Part shown: piece by piece, positions 5,953-11,070 of the stretch
How positions within the stretch are numbered: the first letter of the stretch is position 1
Layout: each line of letters starts with the position of its first letter
Notes under the pieces: model-generated
The model's input: the letters and a program-made list of their open reading frames with translations, nothing else
What the model was told of the DNA's origin: nothing
Database searches by the model: none
Position numbers and translations under genes: made by a program
Origin: JBBDSU01 sp040904825
GTDB lineage: Bacteria > Actinomycetota > Nitriliruptoria > Nitriliruptorales > Nitriliruptoraceae
DNA: 11,070 nucleotides
Assembly: GCA_040904825.1 (NCBI GenBank)
Contig: JBBDSU010000015.1
Coordinates: forward strand, 1-11,070
Direction: 5' to 3'

Positions 5953-6999
5953 GTGGCCGAGACTGACGGTCAACATGTCCTGATCACTGGCGCCGCGGGC
6001 ATGATCGGCCGCAAGCTGGTTGCCTCGCTCGCGACCCGAGGCACCCTCAGATCGCGACCGATCACCAGACTCACCCTCGCCGACATTGTCGCGCCTGCAG
6101 TCCCTGACGCGGCCGCTATCGACGACATCGCGTCTGAGGTGGTCGATCTCTCAGCGCCCGATGCCGCAGGTCCATTGCTCGAACCTCGGCCAGACGTGAT
6201 CTTCCATCTGGCAGCGATCGTCTCGGGTGAAGCTGAGACTGACATGGCCAAGGGTTATGCCGTGAACCTTGACGGCACCCTCGGGTTGATCAATGCCATG
6301 ATGGATCTCGGTGCGGGCGATGGGTGGCGGCCGCGGGTGGTGTTCACCTCGTCAATTGGTGTGTTCGGCGGGCCGTATCCGAGACAGATCCCGGATGACT
6401 TTCACCTGACGCCTCACACGAGCTACGGGACGCAGAAGGCCATCGGCGAACTTCTGTTCAATGACTATTCCCGCCGGGGGTTCGTCGATGCGATTTCGCT
6501 CCGGCTGCCGACGATCTGCGTTCGTCCGGGCGCACCGAACAAGGCAGCTTCGGGCTTCTTCTCCAGCATCTTGCGTGAACCGCTCGTTGGCGAGGCAGCC
6601 GTGTTGCCAGTCGATGACACCGTACGCAACTGGTTTGCCAGTCCACGTGCGGCTGTCGGCTTCCTCGAGCACGCTGCCACCCTCGACACCAACCAGCTCG
6701 AAGGCCGCACAGCGTTGACCATGCCGGGCATCTCAGCATCCGTGGCTGACGAGATTGATGCTTTGCGTCGTGCGGCAGGCCCCGAAGCCACCGAGCTGAT
6801 CGCCCGCGAGCCGGATCCCGCGATCATGGCCATCACCTCGGGCTGGCCTTACTCGTTTGCGGCTGGTCGAGCCCTGCAGCTCGGGTTCGCTGCGGATGCG
6901 TCGATGGACGCGATCGTGCGCACCCATATCGATGAGGAACTCGGAGGCACGCTTAAGGCGTGGCCCGATGCTCCCCTGGCGCGAGGAGAAGACCGATGA
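5953..6999 (+). CDS. denD: D-erythronate dehydrogenase (extended SDR)
   Basis: A 348-residue NAD-dependent enzyme of the DenD family, which oxidises D-erythronate to 2-oxo-tetronate. Residues 9-19 (VLITGAAGMIG) form the dinucleotide-binding loop. DVIFHLAAIVSGEAE, VVFTSSIGVFG (Ser133/134), IPDDFHLTPHTSYGTQKAIG (Tyr158, Lys162) and LRLPTICVRPGAPNKAASGF are nearly diagnostic of the family. Length is slightly above the usual 320-330 because of short N- and C-terminal extensions. The start is GTG 5953, with GGAGGGAG (5940-5947) 5 nt upstream. It lies 142 nt after the previous gene and may have its own promoter. The usual partners for four-carbon acid breakdown (OtnK, OtnC, OtnI) are not in the window, so the true substrate may be a related 2,3-dihydroxy acid. 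Confidence 0.85.
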   Translation: MAETDGQHVLITGAAGMIGRKLVASLATRGTLRSRPITRLTLADIVAPAVPDAAAIDDIASEVVDLSAPDAAGPLLEPRPDVIFHLAAIVSGEAETDMAKGYAVNLDGTLGLINAMMDLGAGDGWRPRVVFTSSIGVFGGPYPRQIPDDFHLTPHTSYGTQKAIGELLFNDYSRRGFVDAISLRLPTICVRPGAPNKAASGFFSSILREPLVGEAAVLPVDDTVRNWFASPRAAVGFLEHAATLDTNQLEGRTALTMPGISASVADEIDALRRAAGPEATELIAREPDPAIMAITSGWPYSFAAGRALQLGFAADASMDAIVRTHIDEELGGTLKAWPDAPLARGEDR

Positions 7000-7760
7000 C
7001 TGAGCAGCCGACTCCCCGAAGTGTCATTGTCACTGGCGGCGGTACCGGAGTGGGAAGGGCCGTCGCGCTCGCGTTTGCTGAAGCTGGCGACAGAGTCTTT
7101 ATCGCCGGTCGGCGGATCGAGCCGCTCGAAGAGACCGTCGAACTGGCCGCCGAACATGCCGGCACTATTCACCCGGTGCCCACGGATGTCGGCGATCTCT
7201 CAGCGGTCGAGTCGTTGTTTGCGACCGCGGTGCGTACCGCCGGCCGCCTCGATGTCCTCTTCAACAACGCAGGGAAAGGTTCGCAGGGAGTGCCGTTGGA
7301 CGAACTCGAGCCGTCCGTCATCATCGATGTCATCGCGACGAATCTGACCGGCATGTTCTGGTGCACCCGTGAGGCGATGAAAGTGATGAAGGCGCAAGAC
7401 CCTCGTGGGGGCAGGATCATCAACAACGGGTCGATCTCAGCGGATCGGCCGCGGCCCAATTCTGCGCCGTACACCGCTACCAAGCATGCGGTCACAGGAT
7501 TGACCAAGTCAACGATCCTCGATGGACGCGCGTACGACATCGCATGCGGACAGATCGATATCGGCAATGCGCGCACCGACATGACCGAACGCATGCAAGC
7601 CGGCATCATCCAAGCCGACGGGCGCATCGCCGTCGAGCCGGTGATGGATGTCGAGCACGTGGCAAAAAGTGTGCTGCACATGGCGAGTCTGCCGTTGGAT
7701 GCCAACGTGCCATTCATGACCGTGATGGCAACGACGATGCCGTTGTACGGACGCGGGTGA
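6996..7760 (+). CDS. Classical SDR-family oxidoreductase
   Basis: A 254-residue cytoplasmic NAD(P)-dependent enzyme. VIVTGGGTGVGRAVA (residues 10-24) is the TGxxxGxG cofactor loop and LFNNAG is the NNAG motif. Ser146 (NNGSIS), Tyr159 and Lys163 (YTATK) form the catalytic set with the normal 13-residue Ser-Tyr spacing. The length is typical. ATG 6996 overlaps the denD stop as ATGA (6996-6999), and GAGGAG (6983-6988) precedes it by 7 nt, so it is translationally coupled to denD. Probably it carries out a second alcohol/ketone redox step of the same route. The substrate cannot be assigned. Confidence 0.88.
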   Translation: MTEQPTPRSVIVTGGGTGVGRAVALAFAEAGDRVFIAGRRIEPLEETVELAAEHAGTIHPVPTDVGDLSAVESLFATAVRTAGRLDVLFNNAGKGSQGVPLDELEPSVIIDVIATNLTGMFWCTREAMKVMKAQDPRGGRIINNGSISADRPRPNSAPYTATKHAVTGLTKSTILDGRAYDIACGQIDIGNARTDMTERMQAGIIQADGRIAVEPVMDVEHVAKSVLHMASLPLDANVPFMTVMATTMPLYGRG

Positions 7761-7762
7761 CC

Positions 7763-7794
7763 GCTGCGGGCTGTCTGACATCAGCACCCGCGGC
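7763..7794 (+). terminator. Hairpin ending the catabolic cluster
   Basis: GCTGCGGG (7763-7770) pairs with CCCGCGGC (7787-7794) with one G-T pair. CTG/CAG extends the stem after a 2-nt bulge, with an 8-nt loop. It begins 3 nt after the SDR stop codon and lacks a T-tract. It probably separates the cluster from the PHO box downstream. Confidence 0.5.
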
Positions 7795-7817
7795 CCAGGT
7801 GAACGCCTGACGGCAAT

Positions 7818-7839
7818 GTTCATCTTCCGTTCATGGGGC
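7818..7839 (+). promoter_or_regulatory. PHO box (PhoP/PhoB/RegX3-type direct repeat)
   Basis: Two adjacent 11-nt units, GTTCATCTTCC (7818-7828) and GTTCATGGGGC (7829-7839), share GTTCAT and match the actinobacterial PHO-box pattern of GTTCAY repeats at 11-nt spacing. A TAnnnT -10-like TACCGT lies at 7865-7870. The site is upstream of the small lipoprotein gene and near phoU, which supports phosphate-starvation control. Confidence 0.65.
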
Positions 7840-7913
7840 CTCAGGTCCCGTTGCTTCACCTCCTTACCGTTCTGGGTATCCCACTCCTCCTCTACTACAG
7901 AAGTCGTACCCTA

Positions 7914-8057
7914 ATGCGAATCCGTAACGCAGTCGCCATGATGGCGGCACTGTTTATTCTCACCGTCGCTTGCGGCGGATCCGACGAGTCAGGGTCCGCC
8001 ACCCCGGCTCCTAGCCCTTCACCGTCCTCGCCGGACGCGCCGTCAGGCGACGCGTGA
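7914..8057 (+). CDS. 47-residue lipoprotein, PstS-like N terminus
   Basis: The peptide starts MRIRNAVAMMAALFILTVAC: two arginines, a hydrophobic core and a lipobox-like TVAC with Cys20 as the lipidation site. Then come GGSDESGS and a Ser/Pro/Ala linker up to the stop. This is the exact architecture of the start of an actinobacterial PstS or other solute-binding lipoprotein, but the binding domain is missing. The reading frame after the stop that I checked shows no PstS sequence. It is therefore either a truncated pstS remnant or a real mini-lipoprotein. A PHO box 74 nt upstream and phoU next to it favour a phosphate link. The ATG at 7914 has only a weak AGAAG-like ribosome site. It converges on phoU. 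Confidence 0.5.
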   Translation: MRIRNAVAMMAALFILTVACGGSDESGSATPAPSPSPSSPDAPSGDA

Positions 8058-8070
8058 CTTGGCTCACGTG
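8051..8070. terminator. Short hairpin between convergent lipoprotein and phoU genes
   Basis: CGCGTGA (8051-8057) pairs with TCACGTG (8064-8070) with one G-T pair around a 6-nt loop. It contains the lipoprotein stop codon and lies 43 nt beyond the phoU stop. There is no T-tract and the stem is only 7 bp. Confidence 0.35.
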
Positions 8071-8112
8071 ACCTGTCTCGGATGATGCCGTCGATCCCCG
8101 AATCATCGGCGC

Positions 8113-8620
8113 TCAGTCGTCGTCGGGGGCACGTTCCCCGGTCACGGCGAATGTGACCTGACGGGCGAGGTCGACCCCGTGGTCACCGAGCCGCTCGTAG
8201 TAGCGCGCGATCAATGCGAGGCTGATCGATTGATCGGTCGACTGGTCGCCGGAGTACAGCTCGCTGAGCAATTGCTTGTGCAGCAGGNNNNNNNNNNNNN
8301 NNNNNNNNNNNNNNNNNNNNNNNNNNNNNNNNNNNNNNNNNNNNNNNNNNNNNNNNNNNNNNNNNNNNNNNNNNNNNNNNNNNNNNNGCATGGTCGCGAG
8401 CCGTGGCGACATCGGCTTCCAAAAATGCAGTGGTGACCGGAACTATCCGATCTGCGACGGCAAGGCCTAGCTCGACCAGCCGGTCGCGGCACATCGTCAA
8501 GCCCTCTTGAAGCTCGATGCGGCCGCCTGGAGCTTGCTCCAGCTGCGCGGCGAAGACGGCAAGCGGATCGCCTGAGTGGCGGGCATCGCCGTGCGGTGCT
8601 GCCGGTTGGCTAGTCGTCAT
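8113..8620 (-). CDS. phoU: PhoU-like phosphate regulator, split by a scaffold gap
   Basis: PhoU is a cytoplasmic two-repeat helical protein that restrains phosphate-starvation signalling and the Pst transporter. The N-terminal part (8620-8388) has a non-conserved extension of about 33 residues, then the first PhoU repeat, with MCRDRLVELGLAVADRIV and FLEADVATARD. The C-terminal part (8287-8113) carries the second-repeat signature ALIARYYERLGDHGVDLARQ, followed by VTFAVTGE and an acidic end. Between them are 100 N. The halves are in different frames across those N, so the true gap is not 100 nt. From family length (about 215 residues plus the extension) roughly 85-100 residues are missing. The start ATG 8620 has no strong ribosome site. 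It follows the comB-like gene by 39 nt on the same strand. Confidence 0.8.
8288..8387. other. Assembly gap (100 N)
   Basis: Exactly 100 undetermined bases lie inside phoU. This is the usual placeholder for a scaffold gap of unknown size, and the frame disagreement of the two flanking phoU halves confirms that the length is not literal. Confidence 0.98.
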
Positions 8621-8659
8621 AGCTTGGGTCCGATGCTCGGTGACGGAGGCCGAGACGTG

Positions 8660-8677
8660 TCAACCGTTATCGGTTGA
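8660..8677 (-). terminator. Small stem-loop at the comB stop codon
   Basis: TCAACCG-TTAT-CGGTTGA is a perfect 7-bp inverted repeat with a 4-nt loop that includes the stop codon of the comB-like gene (8660-8662). It could be a weak terminator or a processing/stability element that lowers phoU expression relative to upstream genes. The stem is short, and no T-tract follows. Confidence 0.35.
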
Positions 8678-9373
8678 GGTTGGATGGGGGGTGCGGATCA
8701 GCTCGATGGTGTCAGTTGCGTCATCGCGGCGAGCTGCAAGAGCGAAATTGAATCGATCAACTTCGCACGCGAGATCGAAATCGTCCCTTGGGAGCCACGG
8801 TTTCGCATCGTCAAGGAAGCTCGTGCCGGCGTCTGAGGTTGCGATGCGCTCGACGTAGGGTCCAGGATCCGTCGATGCATCGGCGGTCAGTGCTGTAATC
8901 AGTTCGGCGCATGCCAAGTCTTCGTCACCATCACGGCCGAGTGACGCGCCGGTAATGATGAACTCGACTTCGTCGACCTCAGCGTCGATGAGCGCACGTG
9001 CGGTGGCGCTGGCGACAACGAACGATCCCGCCAGCGCGACGCCGCTCCCGGTGGTGCGGATCAGGCCTTGTGTGCCGGCTGATGTGCGCAGGACCAGGTC
9101 GCGTCCAGACAGGTCGGCGGTCTGCAGTTCCTGCGGCGAGTTGCCCAGATCGAAGCCTTCCATCCGCCTGCCGCCGTCTTCGCCGGCGATCAGCGTTCCC
9201 TGTGGGAGCAGGTCGCGGACTGCCAGCGCGCGCTGCCGACTGTCGACTGCCAGCACGCGGCGGACCCCCAACTCGAACGCCCACGCGACGGTGGTGAATG
9301 CGCGCAGCACATCGATGACAACCACTGCGGCGGCGGGCTGGGCTTCGTCGAGCGCCACGTACTTGGCCTTCAC
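8660..9373 (-). CDS. comB: 2-phosphosulfolactate phosphatase family (ComB-like)
   Basis: A 237-residue cytoplasmic, probably Mg-dependent phosphatase of the ComB family. Visible family blocks are VVIDVLRAFTTVA near the N terminus, AGEDGGRRMEGFDLGNSP in the first third, RTSAGTQGL in the middle and DEDLACAELI in the second half. In methanogens ComB removes phosphate from 2-phosphosulfolactate in coenzyme M synthesis. Actinobacteria generally do not make coenzyme M, and no ComA or ComC is visible here, so the physiological substrate is probably another phosphorylated 2-hydroxy acid, or sulfolactate metabolism. The start is GTG 9373, with GGAG (9384-9381) 7 nt upstream. It lies 33 nt after dapE and 39 nt before phoU, so it is likely in one operon with them. 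Confidence 0.85.
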   Translation of the reverse strand: MKAKYVALDEAQPAAAVVVIDVLRAFTTVAWAFELGVRRVLAVDSRQRALAVRDLLPQGTLIAGEDGGRRMEGFDLGNSPQELQTADLSGRDLVLRTSAGTQGLIRTTGSGVALAGSFVVASATARALIDAEVDEVEFIITGASLGRDGDEDLACAELITALTADASTDPGPYVERIATSDAGTSFLDDAKPWLPRDDFDLACEVDRFNFALAARRDDATDTIELIRTPHPTSTDNG

Positions 9374-9406
9374 AGCGTGTCTCCGTTCGTCAGGCGTCGG
9401 ATGAGG

Positions 9407-10555
9407 TCATGCATCCTGGGACAAGAATCGTTCCAAAGTCGTGTACGCGGCAACCATTGCGTCGATTGGCACGTACTCGCCGCGTTGATGTGCCTGGCCT
9501 GTCAGACCGGGTCCAAAATTCAACGCGGGCACGCCGATCTCGGCGAACCGTGCGACGTCAGTCCACGCTTGTTTGCCCGAGACGGTCCCTCCGGCAGCGA
9601 TGGCGGCATCGACGAACTCGGCGACTGCGGCGCTGTAGCGCCGCGGACTCGCCGGTGGAGCGCGGTCGATGATCTCTATGTCGACACGCCTGTCGGCGAC
9701 GGCAGCAACGCGCTCACGCAATTCTCGTTCGGCTTCTTCAATGCTGCGGGACGGAGCGAAGCGGAAGTTGAGATTGACGGTGCAATGGCCGGGAACGACG
9801 TTGCGACCGGTCGTTTGATCCGTCCACGCTTGGGTTGCGGTCCACACGTCGCGGTAGTCCACGTCGTCGACGGTGACGTCGACAACGTCGGCGTCGGAGA
9901 GGGCGACCAGGAATCTGGCGGCAGCGGTCAGTGCGTTGTCACCCTGCCAGGGGCGGGCTGAGTGAGCCTGCTGTCCGTGGAACGTCAATCGGGCATGCAG
10001 ACCTCCGAGGCACCCCAACTCCACCCGTCCGTCGGTTGGTTCCAGCACGATCGCCAGTGCTGCCGTCGACAGCTCTGGGTTGGTGTCCAGCACGGAGGCG
10101 AGTTCATTGCCGTCCGCTGGCCCTTCTTCCCCGGCGTAGAGGATCAGTCCAAGGTCGAAGCGGCCAGTGGCTCGGAGATCGTCACGTTCGAAGAGCGACA
10201 TGGCCACGACGTTGCCGGACTTCATGTCGGACGCCCCCCGTGCAACCACCAGAGTCATCCCGTCGCGGCCTTCGACGCGAGGGGTCTCATCGTCCTGAGT
10301 CGGCGCCACGACATCCAGATGTCCTACCAACAGGACCAGTGGCCGGTCGGTTGGGGCGGCTGAAGCGGCAAACGGGGAAGGAGGCGGCCGCACGACGAGG
10401 CTGTGGCCGATGCGTCGCGTGTCATCCCCACGTTGGCGATAGTGGTGCTCGACGGCGTCGGCGATGGGGCCTTCATAGCCGGTTACCGCCATGATGGCTG
10501 TGTGTTCGAGGAGTCGCGCCGTCAATTCGTCGTGCAGGGAGATGTCGTCCTCCAT
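9407..10555 (-). CDS. dapE: Succinyl-diaminopimelate desuccinylase (M20 family)
   Basis: A 382-residue zinc amidohydrolase that removes succinate from N-succinyl-LL-diaminopimelate in lysine and cell-wall synthesis. The M20 residues are present: His79 and Asp81 (VGHLDVV), Asp110 (GASDMKSG, bridging), Glu143 (AGEEG, general base) with Glu144, Glu172 (VLEPTDG) and His356 (GQAHQRGEYV). The central dimerisation domain runs from about LGGLHARLTFHGQQAHSARP to NLNFRFAPSRS. The length is slightly over the usual 350-375 owing to an N-proximal insert of Pro/Ala residues (56-70). ATG 10555 shares its A with the dapD stop (TGATG), so the two are translationally coupled. The functional assignment is strengthened by dapD directly upstream. 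Confidence 0.92.
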   Translation of the reverse strand: MEDDISLHDELTARLLEHTAIMAVTGYEGPIADAVEHHYRQRGDDTRRIGHSLVVRPPPSPFAASAAPTDRPLVLLVGHLDVVAPTQDDETPRVEGRDGMTLVVARGASDMKSGNVVAMSLFERDDLRATGRFDLGLILYAGEEGPADGNELASVLDTNPELSTAALAIVLEPTDGRVELGCLGGLHARLTFHGQQAHSARPWQGDNALTAAARFLVALSDADVVDVTVDDVDYRDVWTATQAWTDQTTGRNVVPGHCTVNLNFRFAPSRSIEEAERELRERVAAVADRRVDIEIIDRAPPASPRRYSAAVAEFVDAAIAAGGTVSGKQAWTDVARFAEIGVPALNFGPGLTGQAHQRGEYVPIDAMVAAYTTLERFLSQDA

Positions 10556-11070
10556 CAGGAGTTGGTGTGCAGCGCCTCGTTGAGCCCGCCCCAGTCGCCA
10601 CGATCTGAGCCACGAGCAAGGGCGACAACCTTCCCGCTGCGGGAATCCCTGCGGAACAGCAGGCCGCTGCGACCCGAGAGCGTGGCGGCCTTGACGATGG
10701 GTCCATCAGAGGTCGTGACTTTGGTGCCGGCGGTGACGTAGAGGCCAGCTTCAACAACACAGTCATCACCGAGCGAGATGCCGATGCCCGCGTTGGCTCC
10801 GATCAGGCAGCGCTCGCCCACACTGATGACCTCGGTGCCGCCGCCCGACAGGGTTCCCATGATGGATGCGCCGCCGCCGATATCGGTGCCATCACCGACA
10901 ACGACACCGGCCGAAATCCGGCCCTCGACCATCGACGCTCCCAGGGTGCCGGCGTTGAAGTTGACGAACCCCTCGTGCATCACCGTGGTGCCCTCGGCGA
11001 GATGGGCTCCGAGTCGCACCCGGTCGGCGTCAGCGATCCTGACACCCGGTGGCACGACATAGTCAGTCAT
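10555..11070 (-). CDS. dapD: Tetrahydrodipicolinate N-succinyltransferase, C-terminal part
   Basis: Codons for 171 residues are present, and the gene continues past the right edge. The sequence is the left-handed beta-helix and C-terminal domain of the actinobacterial-type DapD, which succinylates tetrahydrodipicolinate with succinyl-CoA. It shows MTDYVVPPGVRIADADRVRL, then VMHEGFVNFNAGTLGASMVEG, with the Glu of MVEG (residue 49 here) corresponding to the catalytic Glu of the Mycobacterium enzyme, then GGGASIMGTLSGGG and LLFRRDS. The first visible codon is an ATG, but by family comparison it is an internal Met. About 150 N-terminal residues should lie outside the window. The protein is active as a trimer. 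It overlaps dapE by one base. Confidence 0.93.
   Translation of the reverse strand: MTDYVVPPGVRIADADRVRLGAHLAEGTTVMHEGFVNFNAGTLGASMVEGRISAGVVVGDGTDIGGGASIMGTLSGGGTEVISVGERCLIGANAGIGISLGDDCVVEAGLYVTAGTKVTTSDGPIVKAATLSGRSGLLFRRDSRSGKVVALARGSDRGDWGGLNEALHTNS

Noticed and set aside
7833..7913. Upstream ATG extension of the small lipoprotein
   Set aside because: The ATG lies inside the PHO box, and the extension would place a second hydrophobic stretch before a normal lipoprotein signal.
8183..8620. Reading the N run as a continuous coding frame through phoU
   Set aside because: The true C terminus is in another frame ending at 8113. The frame running to 8183 beyond the N has no PhoU sequence.
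1..11070. CRISPR arrays, insertion sequences, prophage genes
   Set aside because: No regularly spaced repeats, transposase motifs or terminal inverted repeats were seen on either strand.

Overview
This window looks like a piece of a high-GC actinobacterial chromosome. The support is frequent GTG starts, a DapD of the actinobacterial type, a tRNA-Glu without an encoded CCA end, GGAG-type ribosome binding sites, a SigK-like ECF sigma domain and a PHO box of the 11-nt direct-repeat type. A marine or soil Acidimicrobiia-like genome would fit, but the class cannot be fixed from this sequence. A run of exactly 100 N (8288-8387) shows that this is a scaffolded draft assembly.

Left part (1-1345). 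The 3' part of a tRNA-Glu(CUC) enters from the left edge and is followed by a perfect 13-bp hairpin. On the minus strand lie a 27-residue membrane peptide gene and, upstream of it, a short ECF-sigma-like gene that contains only region 2. The sigma-like gene has a good housekeeping promoter embedded in a 17-bp palindrome. Its leader folds into a hairpin that contains the Shine-Dalgarno sequence and is followed directly by U5. On the plus strand is a small CsbD-family stress protein. Its 3' end converges on an MFS transporter gene, and one 18-bp inverted repeat overlaps the 3' ends of both genes.

Middle part (1364-7760). A minus-strand MFS transporter is divergent from a plus-strand catabolic-looking cluster: an M81 (MlrC-like) metallopeptidase-family hydrolase, an isochorismatase-like cysteine hydrolase with an intact Asp-Lys-Cys triad, a second isochorismatase-fold protein that has lost the Lys and Cys, a D-erythronate dehydrogenase (DenD) and a classical SDR oxidoreductase. 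Two junctions are ATGA overlaps. I infer a transport, hydrolysis and oxidation route for an amide- or ureide-linked hydroxy- or sugar-acid compound. The substrate is unknown. The active/inactive hydrolase pair is the most unusual item.

Right part (7760-11070). After a hairpin terminator comes a PHO box that precedes a 47-residue lipoprotein gene resembling the start of PstS. It converges on a minus-strand series in the order dapD (running off the right edge), dapE, comB-like phosphatase, phoU. PhoU is interrupted by the scaffold gap, and its two halves lie in different frames. dapD and dapE are the lysine/diaminopimelate pathway genes and overlap as TGATG. No mobile element, CRISPR array or rRNA was found.
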